Shown here one piece after another: positions 17,194 to 26,065 of a stretch of DNA of 64,000 nt (position 1 is the first letter of the stretch; every line of letters begins with the position of its first letter). The DNA lies in the NCBI GenBank assembly GCA_902538255.1, contig CACBEJ010000003.1, forward strand, positions 62,001-126,000, written 5' to 3'. The notes below the pieces were generated by a model that ran no database searches, had not been told where the DNA came from, and saw only the letters and a program-made list of their open reading frames with translations. The position numbers and the translations under genes are program-made. This stretch comes from an uncultured Pelagibacteraceae bacterium. GTDB taxonomy: Bacteria > Pseudomonadota > Alphaproteobacteria > Pelagibacterales > Pelagibacteraceae.

Positions 17194-18216
17194 ATGAAAA
17201 ATAAAATTATGAAAAAATTTTTGTCAATATTATTAATATTTTTATTAGTTCCTTCAATTTCGTATGCAAATAAATGGCATATAAAAATGAAAAAGCAAGA
17301 GAAGAAAGATTTTGCTCATTATGTGCTTAAAGCACAGTCAGATAATAAGATGGTATTCAACCTTAGAAATATCAAAAATTCTAACATCTATAAATTTTTT
17401 GATAAGTTTGAGGATCGTATGGGGGTTGCTGAAAAAGGAGTTGAGTTCAATTTAAAATATTCATTTGAAGGTCATAAACAAGATTGGTCAAGGTGGGGAA
17501 AACCTGGCCATGCACAAAGATTCCAGATAATGGAACCTTATAAAGAAACTACTAAAAAAAATAAAACAAAATGGTACAGAGTAGGTTATTTTTTCCCTGA
17601 AGATGTAAAGATTGAAAAGCATACAATATCTTTATTTGATTTTAAAAAATTATACGGGAAAGGTGAGAAAACTCACGATGCAGCTCTCAATATAATAAAT
17701 AATAGATTTAATTGGGTATTTAATTCACCAAATTACACCTCACATAAAAATGAGACAGGTGAAGAATATTTATACTTCGATACCTATTTTGTTAATCTTG
17801 ATGATTATTTTTCACCATTAAAAGGTAAATGGGTAAATGTTTTGGTAAACGCAAAATGGGCAGAAGATGGATTTTTACATTTGTGGATTGATGGAAAACT
17901 TAGATCAAGCTACTATGGTGATACTTTGGGTGGTGCTTCAAGTGTTAGATTTAAATTTGGACCTTATAGACACCATATGAATCAAGCAACTAATGCAGGT
18001 GTTCAAATACCTGATTTAAAAATTAAATATTCTAATGTTGGTAAAGCCGATAATTGTGACGATTTATGGAGTGGCTGTTCAGAAATTGTAAGTCAATTAA
18101 ATGGAGAAACCCAGCTTAATGGAGTAAGGATGGTTGCATTTTGTAAAACAGCTCCTCAATCAGATGGATCATCTTGTAAGAATTTAGGTTATCCTAACAA
18201 TCCTAAGCCTTTCTAA
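17194..18216 (+). CDS. Secreted polysaccharide-lyase-like jelly-roll protein
   Basis: A 340-residue exported protein (signal peptide up to about SYANK; a second ATG at 17209 is an alternative start). The core resembles concanavalin-like polysaccharide lyases of the heparin-lyase I type: KWYRVGYFFPEDV, GKWVNVLVNAKW and GFLHLWIDGKLR, a pattern of beta strands with Trp, Tyr and His, ending VRFKFGPYRHHMN. The C-terminus has five cysteines that may form disulfides. It closes the six-gene unit that starts with GT39. Lyase activity is a fold-based inference. Confidence 0.7.
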   Translation: MKNKIMKKFLSILLIFLLVPSISYANKWHIKMKKQEKKDFAHYVLKAQSDNKMVFNLRNIKNSNIYKFFDKFEDRMGVAEKGVEFNLKYSFEGHKQDWSRWGKPGHAQRFQIMEPYKETTKKNKTKWYRVGYFFPEDVKIEKHTISLFDFKKLYGKGEKTHDAALNIINNRFNWVFNSPNYTSHKNETGEEYLYFDTYFVNLDDYFSPLKGKWVNVLVNAKWAEDGFLHLWIDGKLRSSYYGDTLGGASSVRFKFGPYRHHMNQATNAGVQIPDLKIKYSNVGKADNCDDLWSGCSEIVSQLNGETQLNGVRMVAFCKTAPQSDGSSCKNLGYPNNPKPF

Positions 18217-18217
18217 C

Positions 18218-18439
18218 TTAACAACAGCTACAGCTTTTTTTGCTAGTTTTTGGCTCTTTATCAGTTTTTGCAACTTCTGATTCTTTTTGTTCATCTTCAA
18301 TAGCTTTTTGTTTCTTTGAAATCTTATCTTCAAAGTAATCATAAAGAGAAGCAAATCCCAATTTAGAGGCTCTTTTTTCCTCATAATTTCTTCGCCCTTT
18401 AAGATTTTCAATTATTTTGACTATTTCTTGGTTTTGCAT
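18218..18439 (-). CDS. Small charged protein with C-terminal CSCC, unknown
   Basis: A 73-residue soluble protein, rich in Lys and Glu, with the segment RASKLGFASLYDYFEDKISKK and a C-terminal cluster SKKSCSCC. The four-residue cysteine tail could bind metal or be modified; no known motif is matched. It is convergent with the lyase-like gene (one base between stops) and divergent from ureD, sharing an 86-base promoter region that holds an inverted repeat. A second overlapping minus-strand frame is a shadow. Confidence 0.65.
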   Translation of the reverse strand: MQNQEIVKIIENLKGRRNYEEKRASKLGFASLYDYFEDKISKKQKAIEDEQKESEVAKTDKEPKTSKKSCSCC

Positions 18440-18471
18440 CCTCTCTTTTTATTTAAATAGGCAAATAATTC

Positions 18472-18504
18472 AACCTGTAAAAATTGGCAAATTATAAACA
18501 GGTT
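18472..18504. promoter_or_regulatory. Operator-like inverted repeat upstream of ureD
   Basis: AACCTGT (18472-18478) and ACAGGTT (18498-18504) are perfect inverted repeats with a 19-base AT-rich spacer, inside the divergent region between the CSCC protein gene and ureD. It is not followed by a T tract on either strand, so a protein-binding site is likelier than a terminator. The regulator is unknown. Confidence 0.4.
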
Positions 18505-18525
18505 ATTTTATGTTAGGATAATGTC

Positions 18526-19335
18526 ATGAATATAAGTCAAAAAAAACTTGAAAAATCTAGGGGCAGATTAGAAATAACAATTAAAGATCAAAATTTACAA
18601 AAACTTTACCAACAAGGATCTTCAAAAGCTTTGATGCCAGATTTTCATGAAAATTTAAAACAATTGATGCTTATCAACACTGCCGGTGGAATTACTAGTG
18701 GGGATGAATATGATTATAAATTTGAAATTGATAGTTCGAAACTTTGTATTTCAACTCAGGCTGCAGAAAAAATTTATAGTGGTTTTGGTAATCCAGCCAA
18801 CTTAAATATAAATTTAAATTTAACAAACTATTCTAGTCTGTTTTGGTTACCTAAAGAATTAATTTTATTTAATAATTGTAATTTAAAACGAAAAATTAAT
18901 TTTAATTTATCAAAAGATTCAAATTTACTTCTTTGTGAAAATATAATTTTTGGACGAACTTCTATGAAAGAGAAATTTGAAAAGGGATATTTTTCAGATT
19001 TTTGGAATATTAAAATAGATGATAAACTAATTCATTCTGAAGCAATAAATACTGGTTTATTTGAAAAAAAATATTTGAATAGTTTTTCTACACTAAATAA
19101 TAATTCTGCAGTTGCGACAATTATTATTGTTGGAAATAAGTTTTTGAATAACTTTAATAATCTATCTGAAACTTTAACTAATAATGAAAATACAACTTCA
19201 AATTATTCTCAATGGGATAATAAATTGATTTTAAGACTTTTATCTAAAGATAGTTATAATCTAAAATTTGCAATTGATAAAATTTTGTCTTATTTTTTTG
19301 AAGGTTCAAAGATACCAAAAGTATGGAATATATAA
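18526..19335 (+). CDS. ureD: Urease accessory protein UreD
   Basis: A 269-residue maturation factor that binds apo-urease and, with UreF and UreG, delivers nickel. Conserved UreD features are visible: LMLINTAGGITSGDEYDYKFEI, TQAAEKIYSG and the central WLPKELILFNNC, ENIIFGRTSM. It opens the seven-gene operon and stops one base before ureA. Asn and Lys richness reflects the AT-rich genome. Length is within the family range. Confidence 0.93.
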   Translation: MNISQKKLEKSRGRLEITIKDQNLQKLYQQGSSKALMPDFHENLKQLMLINTAGGITSGDEYDYKFEIDSSKLCISTQAAEKIYSGFGNPANLNINLNLTNYSSLFWLPKELILFNNCNLKRKINFNLSKDSNLLLCENIIFGRTSMKEKFEKGYFSDFWNIKIDDKLIHSEAINTGLFEKKYLNSFSTLNNNSAVATIIIVGNKFLNNFNNLSETLTNNENTTSNYSQWDNKLILRLLSKDSYNLKFAIDKILSYFFEGSKIPKVWNI

Positions 19336-19638
19336 ATGAAACTTACTCCTAGAGAAAGAGATAAACTTTTAATAAGTCTTGCAGCAATTGTTGCTAAAAA
19401 TAGATTGTCAAAGGGTATAAAATTAAATTATCCAGAAGCTATCGCTTTAATAACAGATTTTGTAGTGGAGGGAGCTAGAGAAGGAAAAAGTGTTGCAGAA
19501 CTAATGGAGGCAGGAGCTCATGTCATTAAAAAAAAGGATTGTATAGAAGGTATTCCAGATATGGTGAAGGAAGTTCAAGTAGAGGCTACTTTTCCTGATG
19601 GAACTAAATTAGTAACAGTACACAAACCAATTAGATGA
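19336..19638 (+). CDS. ureA: Urease subunit gamma
   Basis: The 100-residue small structural subunit of urease. It matches the family along its length: [44 protein letters not shown], and the end [20 protein letters not shown]. It starts directly after ureD and precedes ureB by seven bases. Separate gamma, beta and alpha genes are the usual bacterial arrangement. Confidence 0.98.
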   Translation: MKLTPRERDKLLISLAAIVAKNRLSKGIKLNYPEAIALITDFVVEGAREGKSVAELMEAGAHVIKKKDCIEGIPDMVKEVQVEATFPDGTKLVTVHKPIR

Positions 19639-19645
19639 CAATATT

Positions 19646-19951
19646 ATGAAGCCAGGTGAAGTAATTACAAAAAACGAGGATATAGACTTAAATAAAGATT
19701 CCAAAGTTACTAAGATAAAAATTTCTAATTCTGGAGATAGACCTGTGCAAGTAGGAAGCCATTATCATTTTTTTGAAACTAACGAGCATTTAGTGTTTGA
19801 TCGAGAATTAGCATATGGAAAAAGATTAAATATCACCTCAGGGACTGCTGTGAGATTTGAACCAGGTCAATCTAAAGATATTGAGCTTATAGAAATAAAT
19901 GGGTTAAAAAAAATATTTGGGTTCAATAAGAAAGTTATGGGTAGTCTATAA
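19646..19951 (+). CDS. ureB: Urease subunit beta
   Basis: The 101-residue beta subunit. Recognised by MKPGEVI at the start, [20 protein letters not shown] in the middle, and the [16 protein letters not shown] segment. The stop shares one base with the ATG of ureC (TAATG), so the two are coupled. Normal length. Confidence 0.98.
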   Translation: MKPGEVITKNEDIDLNKDSKVTKIKISNSGDRPVQVGSHYHFFETNEHLVFDRELAYGKRLNITSGTAVRFEPGQSKDIELIEINGLKKIFGFNKKVMGSL

Positions 19952-21657
19952 TGGCAAAAATTTCTAGAGCAGCTTATGCTGATATGTATGGGCCTACTAC
20001 AGGAGATAAAGTAAGGCTCGCAGATACTGAACTATTTATTGAGGTTGAAAACGATCTAACCACTTATGGTGAAGAAGTAAAGTTTGGTGGTGGAAAAGTA
20101 ATAAGAGATGGGATGGGCCAATCTCAAATCAGCAGAGAAAAAGGAGCTGCTGATACAGTTATTACCAATGCTTTAATAGTTGATGTAAATGGAATTTATA
20201 AAGCTGATGTTGGTTTAAAAGATGGAAAAATATTTGAAATTGGTAAAGCTGGTAATCCAGACACTCAATCTAAAGTAAATATTATTATTGGTCCAGGAAC
20301 AGAGATAATTGCTGGTGAAGGAAAAATTTTAACAGCAGGGGGTTTTGACAGTCATATTCATTATATATGCCCTCAACAAATTGATGATGCTTTACACTCA
20401 GGTATTACAACTATGCTTGGAGGAGGAACTGGACCTGCTCATGGAACACTTGCTACAACGTGTACACCTGGACCATGGCATATACAAAGAATGATACAAT
20501 CTGCTGACGGTTTTTCTATGAATTTAGCTTTTGCTGGAAAAGGAAATTCTTCATTGCCAGAAGGTCTTGAGGAACAAATCCTGGCTGGCGCCTCAGCTTT
20601 AAAATTACATGAGGATTGGGGAACCACTCCTGGAGCAATAGATAATTGTTTAAATATTGCTGACAAAAACGATGTGCAAGTAATGATCCATACAGACACT
20701 TTAAATGAAAGTGGATTTGTAGAAAATACTATCAAAGCAATTAACAAAAGAACTATTCATGCTTTTCATACAGAGGGTGCTGGTGGTGGACACGCACCAG
20801 ATATAATTAAAGTTTGTGGAGAAGAGTATGTTATTCCCTCTTCAACTAATCCAACCAGACCATATACAGTCAATACTATAGAGGAGCATTTGGATATGCT
20901 AATGGTTTGTCATCATCTCGATAAATCTATTCCAGAGGATGTTGCATTTGCTGAAAGTAGAATAAGAAGAGAAACAATCGCAGCAGAAGATATTCTACAT
21001 GATATGGGTGCATTTTCAATTATTGCATCAGATAGTCAGGCGATGGGTAGAGTTGGAGAAGTTATAATTAGAACTTGGCAAACTGCACATAAAATGAAAG
21101 TTCAAAGGGGGAGTTTACCAGAGGAAAAAGGAGACAATGACAACTTCAGAGTTAAAAGATATTTAGCAAAATACACAATTAATCCTGCAATTGCTCATGG
21201 AATTTCAAAACATATTGGTAGTATAGAAAAAAATAAACGTGCAGATTTAGTTTTATGGGACCCAGCATTTTTTGGAGCTAAACCAGAGATGATATTAATA
21301 GGTGGAAGTATAGCTTGTGCTCAAATGGGAGACCCGAACGCATCAATTCCAACCCCTCAACCAGTATACACTAGACCAATGTTTTCATCATTTGGAACTT
21401 CTTTAGAGAAATCTTCAGTAATTTTCACAAGCAAACTAGCTCTTGAAAAAAATTCTTTAAAAGATGCAAGTATTAGAAAAGACGTATTACCTGTAGAAAA
21501 CACAAGAGCCATTTCTAAAAAAGATATGATTTTAAATAACAAGTGTCCAAAAATTGAGGTTAATCCTGAGACATACGAGGTAAAAGCTGATGGTGAGATA
21601 ATTACTTGTGAACCTGCTAAAGAACTTCCTTTAGCGCAAAGATATTTTATGTTTTAG
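19951..21657 (+). CDS. ureC: Urease subunit alpha (catalytic, di-nickel)
   Basis: Hydrolyses urea to ammonia and carbamate. All expected active-site elements are present in 568 residues: H135 and H137 in [14 protein letters not shown], the carbamylated lysine K218 in [12 protein letters not shown]247 in [12 protein letters not shown]273 in [14 protein letters not shown], the mobile-flap Cys320 in MVCHHLD, and Asp in [13 protein letters not shown]. The protein is therefore predicted active. It sits fourth in the operon and would supply nitrogen from urea. No urea transporter lies in the window. Confidence 0.99.
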   Translation: MAKISRAAYADMYGPTTGDKVRLADTELFIEVENDLTTYGEEVKFGGGKVIRDGMGQSQISREKGAADTVITNALIVDVNGIYKADVGLKDGKIFEIGKAGNPDTQSKVNIIIGPGTEIIAGEGKILTAGGFDSHIHYICPQQIDDALHSGITTMLGGGTGPAHGTLATTCTPGPWHIQRMIQSADGFSMNLAFAGKGNSSLPEGLEEQILAGASALKLHEDWGTTPGAIDNCLNIADKNDVQVMIHTDTLNESGFVENTIKAINKRTIHAFHTEGAGGGHAPDIIKVCGEEYVIPSSTNPTRPYTVNTIEEHLDMLMVCHHLDKSIPEDVAFAESRIRRETIAAEDILHDMGAFSIIASDSQAMGRVGEVIIRTWQTAHKMKVQRGSLPEEKGDNDNFRVKRYLAKYTINPAIAHGISKHIGSIEKNKRADLVLWDPAFFGAKPEMILIGGSIACAQMGDPNASIPTPQPVYTRPMFSSFGTSLEKSSVIFTSKLALEKNSLKDASIRKDVLPVENTRAISKKDMILNNKCPKIEVNPETYEVKADGEIITCEPAKELPLAQRYFMF

Positions 21658-21660
21658 CTT

Positions 21661-22104
21661 ATGGATAATTGTTTTTTAATAGTCAATAAAATTGCCAAAA
21701 ATAAAGCAAAAGATCACATATCTTTATCTTATGATGAGAGATTTTTAAGAAGAAAAAAACTTGTTTCAGATAATGGTTTTGAATTTTTAGTCAATTTACC
21801 AGAGACAAAATCACTGTCAGAAAATCAAGCGTTTCGACTTCAAAGTGGAAATTTGATTTTAATAAAAAACAAAAAAGAAAGTTTATTAGAAATAAAAGGA
21901 AAAAATTTAATGCAATTAATTTGGCATATTGGAAATAGGCATATGCCATGTCAAATTGAAAAAGATAGAATTTTTATACAGCATGATGAAGTAATAAAAA
22001 AAATGATATTAAAACTGGGTGGAAAGGTTAAGAAAGTTTTAAAACCATTTAAACCTGAGGGAGGAGCATATGGAATTGGTAGAACCCATAGCCATAAACA
22101 CTAA
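21661..22104 (+). CDS. ureE: Urease accessory protein UreE (nickel chaperone)
   Basis: A 147-residue protein that carries nickel to the UreDFG complex. Family features: DERFLRRKKLVSDNGFEFLVNLPET in the N-domain and LMQLIWHIGNRHMPCQIEKDRIFIQHDEVI in the metal-binding domain. The C-terminus GGAYGIGRTHSHKH is a short His-containing tail rather than a long poly-His. It begins three bases after ureC. An overlapping frame from 22070 is the 5' extension of ureF and not coding at that point. Confidence 0.95.
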   Translation: MDNCFLIVNKIAKNKAKDHISLSYDERFLRRKKLVSDNGFEFLVNLPETKSLSENQAFRLQSGNLILIKNKKESLLEIKGKNLMQLIWHIGNRHMPCQIEKDRIFIQHDEVIKKMILKLGGKVKKVLKPFKPEGGAYGIGRTHSHKH

Positions 22105-22123
22105 AATAAAAAATAAAAAAGAT

Positions 22124-22750
22124 ATGAAAGAATCGTTACAAATTCTTCAAACTTGGTTTTCTCCTTTGTTTCCTGTTGGAAGTTTTTCATATTCTCATGG
22201 TTTAGAGGCAATTATTAATGATAATTTAATTAAGTCAAAAGAGGATATTTTGGATTATTTAAAATGTATCTTAAAATATGGAACTGGTAAAAATGATGTA
22301 ATTTTAATGAAATACACTTATCAAGGAGAAGAATTAAATGAATTAGCTCTATCTCTTTGCCCATCTAAAGAAAGAAAAATAGAGTCTGTTGAAATGGGCA
22401 ATGCATTTAGAAAGGTTTTAGCTGATAGTTGGGATTTTAAAATTCAGGAAAATACTGCATATCCAATTGCAGTTGCTAAAGCAGCTAAACATTTTGATAT
22501 ACCGCTTAACTTTACAATAGTATCTTATCTACAATCCTTTATATCAAATTTAATAAATGTTTGCATTAAACATATACCAATTGGACAAAAAATTGGACAG
22601 GACTGTATAATTAAAACTTACGAATTAACAAGAGAAATAGAAAAAGAAAGTCAAAATTTAAATTTAGAAGACTTAGGTGGAATTTGTTTTAATAGCGATA
22701 TCTACAGTATCAAGCATGAAAATCTGAAAACACGAATTTATAAGACATGA
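22124..22750 (+). CDS. ureF: Urease accessory protein UreF
   Basis: A 208-residue maturation factor that bridges UreD and UreG. Conserved start [24 protein letters not shown] is clear, with [20 protein letters not shown] and [10 protein letters not shown] later. I chose ATG 22124, after the ureE stop and preceded by AAAAAAGAT, because the longer frame from 22070 would add unconserved residues and overlap ureE. Its stop overlaps the ureG start (ATGA). Confidence 0.93.
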   Translation: MKESLQILQTWFSPLFPVGSFSYSHGLEAIINDNLIKSKEDILDYLKCILKYGTGKNDVILMKYTYQGEELNELALSLCPSKERKIESVEMGNAFRKVLADSWDFKIQENTAYPIAVAKAAKHFDIPLNFTIVSYLQSFISNLINVCIKHIPIGQKIGQDCIIKTYELTREIEKESQNLNLEDLGGICFNSDIYSIKHENLKTRIYKT

Positions 22751-23358
22751 AAAATATAAATGGACCATTAAAAGTTGGAATAGGTGGACCTGTTGGTGCA
22801 GGGAAGACAAGTTTAACAGCTGAATTGTGTAAATTTTTATCAAAGAAAATTTCTATGGCTGTAATATCAAACGATATTTATACAAAAGAGGATGCAGAAT
22901 TTTTAATGAAAGTTCAAGCCTTACCTCTTGAGAGAATTAAAGGAGTTGAAACAGGAGGATGTCCACATACAGCAATTCGTGAAGATGCTTCAATTAACAT
23001 GCTTGCTGTAGAAAATATGAAAAAAAAAATTCCTGATCTTGATTTGATTTTAATCGAGTCTGGTGGAGACAATTTAGCAGCAACTTTTAGTCCAGAACTA
23101 GTCGATCTATCTATTTATGTTATTGACGTTGGTATGGGTGGAGATATTCCTAGAAAAGGTGGTCCTGCTATTCAAAAGTCAGACTTATTAATTATTAATA
23201 AGACAGATTTAGCTCCTCATGTAGAAGTTAACCTTGAAACCATGAAAGAAGACGTAAAAAAGGCCCGAAATGGCTTACCTTATGTTTTTTGTCAGATGAA
23301 AAAGCAAATTGGTGTTGAAGATGTTGCTAAATTCTTATTTTCATCAGGTGGGCTATAG
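22747..23358 (+). CDS. ureG: Urease accessory GTPase UreG
   Basis: The 203-residue GTPase that drives nickel insertion. Motifs: P-loop [13 protein letters not shown] (about 11-23), [27 protein letters not shown] with the metal-binding Cys-Pro-His, [17 protein letters not shown], and the NKTD guanine motif. It closes the urease operon and is convergent with umuC, with nine bases between the stops. Confidence 0.98.
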   Translation: MKNINGPLKVGIGGPVGAGKTSLTAELCKFLSKKISMAVISNDIYTKEDAEFLMKVQALPLERIKGVETGGCPHTAIREDASINMLAVENMKKKIPDLDLILIESGGDNLAATFSPELVDLSIYVIDVGMGGDIPRKGGPAIQKSDLLIINKTDLAPHVEVNLETMKEDVKKARNGLPYVFCQMKKQIGVEDVAKFLFSSGGL

Positions 23359-23367
23359 AGTTTTTTT

Positions 23368-24645
23368 TTATGCTCTAATCGTTGGTAAACAATAGAAATC
23401 AGCTGTATCAATTTTAGAAGAATACTGTCTTCGCATATTCCACTTCTTATGAACGCCCGCACTAGCAACACTCAAGGTAGATCTTCCGTATCGATGATTA
23501 GTGTTATCAATTGATCGCATTAAGCTATTAATTTTTTCATCTTTTTCAGATGTAAATAAATTTGTTTTATCACTTGCATTTGATAATCCTGTCAGCATGA
23601 CACCTGCTTTTTGATAACGGTAACCATTTTTAAATATACTTTCTAAGATTGAAACTGCTGTCTTAACTGTTTCAATACTATTGTTTGTTGCAATTGGAAA
23701 ATCAACTGTCTTTGCATTTGAATAATATCCAAAGTTTCTTTGGAAAGGACTAGTTCTAACAAATACAGTAATTGCTTTTGCAACTAAAGATTCTGATCTG
23801 ATCTTTTCAGATGCATTTAAACAGTAGTTAGCAACTGCTTCTTTTAATTCTTGGAAAGTTTCAATTCTTTTTCCAAATGATCTTGAAACAACACAACTCT
23901 TTCTTTTTGTTGTAGTTGTCTCCAAACCTATGCAAGAAATTCCTCTAAGCTCCATTGCAGTTCTTGAACTTAGAACATTTGAACTTTTCTTGATCCATGT
24001 GTTAGATTTATTTTTAAGTTGTTTAGCATTATAAATTCCATGTTTTTGATAAAACTTTGTAAGTTGTCTACCAACACCCCAGACATCGTTGATTTCAACT
24101 TTTTCTAAAATGGGATCTAAGTTTTCTATTCCAATTAAACTTGTTACTCCTGATTGTTTTTTCTTCGCGATATGATTTGCAACTTTACTTAAAGTTTTTG
24201 TATTGGCTATCCCAATACTGGTTGGAATACCTGTCCATTGTAAAACTGTTTCTCTAATTTCTTTTCCAACTTTTTCTACTTCACTATCAGGAAAGTTTGA
24301 TAAATCTAAAAAGGCTTCGTCAATGGAGTAAACTTCTATTTCTGAATTAAATCTTTTAAGAGTTCGCATCACTCTTCTCGATAAATCTCCATATAAAGAA
24401 TAGTTTGAAGAAAATACTTCGACTTTATTTTTAAGAATAATATCCTTTGCTTTAAAGTAAGGCTCACCCATTTTAATACCTAAAGCTTTTGCTTCATTCG
24501 ATCTTGAGATGATACAGCCATCATTATTAGACAAAACGACAACAGGCTTTCTTCTTATTTTTGGATTAAATAATCGCTCACACGAAACATAAAAAGAATT
24601 ACAATCAATTAATGCTATTTTTTTAGTACGTAGAATGGATGACAT
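23368..24645 (-). CDS. umuC: Error-prone DNA polymerase V catalytic subunit (Y family)
   Basis: A translesion polymerase of 425 residues. The Y-family palm motifs are present: [18 protein letters not shown] at the N-terminus with the first catalytic Asp, [19 protein letters not shown], and the second site [12 protein letters not shown]. The C-terminal DUF4113-type end ([20 protein letters not shown]) is typical of UmuC. ATG 24645 is preceded by GGGGGG at 24655-24660, a good ribosome binding site; the extra codons upstream start with TTG. It overlaps umuD by 23 bases, so both are in one SOS transcript. Confidence 0.95.
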   Translation of the reverse strand: MSSILRTKKIALIDCNSFYVSCERLFNPKIRRKPVVVLSNNDGCIISRSNEAKALGIKMGEPYFKAKDIILKNKVEVFSSNYSLYGDLSRRVMRTLKRFNSEIEVYSIDEAFLDLSNFPDSEVEKVGKEIRETVLQWTGIPTSIGIANTKTLSKVANHIAKKKQSGVTSLIGIENLDPILEKVEINDVWGVGRQLTKFYQKHGIYNAKQLKNKSNTWIKKSSNVLSSRTAMELRGISCIGLETTTTKRKSCVVSRSFGKRIETFQELKEAVANYCLNASEKIRSESLVAKAITVFVRTSPFQRNFGYYSNAKTVDFPIATNNSIETVKTAVSILESIFKNGYRYQKAGVMLTGLSNASDKTNLFTSEKDEKINSLMRSIDNTNHRYGRSTLSVASAGVHKKWNMRRQYSSKIDTADFYCLPTIRA

Positions 24646-25018
24646 AAGTAACAACCCCCCAAATAAAAATATCTTGTTCTTCGTTAATTAAAATTCTGTC
24701 AGAAAATTCTTTAGATCCAGAAGTTAAAAATTTTTTATCTCTTTCTTGAACCAAAGTTTTAACTACAAGCTCGTCATGAACATTAGCAATCACTGTTGAA
24801 AAGTTTTTTGGTTTTAAACTTTTATCGACAACTAATAAATCACCATCATTAATTCCAACATCAACCATGGATTTACCTTGAACTCTGATGATGAAAGTTG
24901 CTGGAACATTTTTTATTAAATGCATGTTCAGATCAATATCTTCTTCGATATAATCAGTAGCAGGGGAAGGAAAACCAGCGCCTGCTTTATGTAGATAATA
25001 AGGAATTGTTAGTTTCAT
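24623..25018 (-). CDS. umuD: UmuD, LexA-type self-cleaving subunit of DNA polymerase V
   Basis: A 131-residue S24 peptidase that cleaves itself on RecA filaments and then activates UmuC. Visible: the cleavage region with Ala14-Gly15 before FPSP, catalytic Ser50 in QGKSMVD and Lys87 in ELVVKTL. ATG 25018 gives an N-terminus ([20 protein letters not shown]) like known UmuD. The longer frame to 25048 would start between the -35 and -10 boxes of the likely promoter, so it is rejected. Confidence 0.94.
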   Translation of the reverse strand: MKLTIPYYLHKAGAGFPSPATDYIEEDIDLNMHLIKNVPATFIIRVQGKSMVDVGINDGDLLVVDKSLKPKNFSTVIANVHDELVVKTLVQERDKKFLTSGSKEFSDRILINEEQDIFIWGVVTYVIHSTY

Positions 25019-25033
25019 GTTCTTGTTTTGTTC
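25019..25033 (-). promoter_or_regulatory. LexA (SOS) box of umuDC
   Basis: On the minus strand, GAAC-N7-GAAC (GTTC-N7-GTTC on the plus strand) is an exact match to the direct-repeat LexA site known in alphaproteobacteria. It covers the predicted transcription start and ends directly before the umuD ATG, an ideal place for repression. Confidence 0.85.
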
Positions 25034-25036
25034 TAA

Positions 25037-25065
25037 TTTATAGACCATTTATACAGTACACTCAA
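25037..25065 (-). promoter_or_regulatory. Sigma70-type promoter of umuDC
   Basis: Minus-strand TTGAGT (-35, 25065-25060), a 17-base spacer, and TATAAA (-10, 25042-25037). Transcription would begin about 25030, within the LexA box, giving a leader of only about a dozen bases before the ATG at 25018. Confidence 0.75.
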
Positions 25066-25293
25066 GAGGTTGTATTTTGAGTCTGTAACTGAATCAAAAG
25101 TGAATCAAAACATGAACATCCAAACTACATTTTGTATGCTTGTGGATAACTTCAACCAGAGATAGTTTAAATATGTAAATTTAGAAACTTGGTTGTTATT
25201 AGCTATGTTAGGAATAGTGCTAGCTATAACGATAAGAGTAGACGAAATTAGTAAAATTTTAAAAAAATAAAAATAAAAAAGATTAAATTAGTA

Positions 25294-25677
25294 ATGAACA
25301 TTTTAGATTTTGTAATGGTGGGGTCTAATGACTATGAAAAGTCTAGTGAGTTTTATGATGTTATACTTGAACCGTTAAAATTAAAAAAAACTTTAAAGAC
25401 AGAAAAATATATTGGTTATTCTCATTTGGGTGAACCAGAAAAAGTAATATTTTACATTACAAACCCAGTAAACGGTAAACCAGCAACATTCGGCAATGGA
25501 ACACAAATTACTTTATTAGCGGACTCTAAAGAAGCAGTTGAAAGATTTTATGAAATTGCAATTTCTAAGGGTGCAGTTGATGAAGGAGGTCCAGGCGTTA
25601 GAAAAGATGGAAATTATTATGCTTATATCCGTGACTTAGATGGAAATAAGATTGCAGCAAAAAGTAATTTAAAATAA
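25294..25677 (+). CDS. VOC-superfamily (glyoxalase/dioxygenase fold) protein
   Basis: A 127-residue protein with the paired beta-alpha-beta fold of the vicinal oxygen chelate family: FVMVGSNDYEKSSEFYDVIL at the N-terminus and YYAYIRDLDGNKIAAK at the C-terminus. The specific function is unknown; members include glyoxalases, dioxygenases and resistance proteins. It is followed 15 bases later by a GFA-family gene, and both may handle reactive small carbonyls, which is inference. Confidence 0.85.
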   Translation: MNILDFVMVGSNDYEKSSEFYDVILEPLKLKKTLKTEKYIGYSHLGEPEKVIFYITNPVNGKPATFGNGTQITLLADSKEAVERFYEIAISKGAVDEGGPGVRKDGNYYAYIRDLDGNKIAAKSNLK

Positions 25678-25692
25678 ATTAAAGGTAAATAT

Positions 25693-26058
25693 ATGAAATT
25701 AAATTGTCATTGCGGAGCTGTAGAAGCAGAAATCAATGCTTCAGTTAATGAATTAGCAAAAATAGTAAGATGTAACTGTTCTATCTGTAAAAGAAAAAAT
25801 GCTACGATGGGAATGGTAAAGAATGAAGATTTTAAAGTTACTAAAGGAGAAGATAAATTAAAACTTTACCAATATCATACCAAAGTTGCTAATCATTACT
25901 TTTGCACAGAATGTGGAATTTACACTCATCATAATCCAAGAAATGCACCAGCTATGAATGGTTCTAATTTAGGGTGCGTTGATGAAGTAAAGGTTGAAGA
26001 CTTAAAAGAAGTAGCTTACTTTGATGGGCTTAACCATCCAATGGATCAAGAAAAATAA
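25693..26058 (+). CDS. GFA/CENP-V family zinc protein
   Basis: A 121-residue member of the glutathione-dependent formaldehyde-activating fold. The zinc ligands are visible as CHC near residue 5, CNCSIC near 28-33, and CTEC near 73-76, followed by GIYTHH. The family was named after a formaldehyde-glutathione activity that has been questioned for many members, so the substrate is open. It has a clear start with AAAGGT upstream and lies between the VOC and glycerate-kinase genes. Confidence 0.88.
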   Translation: MKLNCHCGAVEAEINASVNELAKIVRCNCSICKRKNATMGMVKNEDFKVTKGEDKLKLYQYHTKVANHYFCTECGIYTHHNPRNAPAMNGSNLGCVDEVKVEDLKEVAYFDGLNHPMDQEK

Positions 26059-26065
26059 AGGTCCA

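Noticed and set aside
22070-22123. Earlier ureF start inside ureE
   Set aside because: The added residues are not UreF-like and would overlap the end of ureE; ATG 22124 fits the family start.
23356-23377. TAGAG/CTCTA hairpin between ureG and umuC as a bidirectional terminator
   Set aside because: The stem is only five base pairs with an AT-rich loop, too weak to call.
25019-25048. Longer umuD start at 25048
   Set aside because: This ATG lies between the -35 and -10 boxes and the added codons cover the LexA box, so they would not be in the mRNA.
25205-25270. Possible 21-residue peptide (MLGIVLAITIRVDEIS...) before the VOC gene
   Set aside because: It has a hydrophobic start but no ribosome binding site, and it is too short to support without conservation data.
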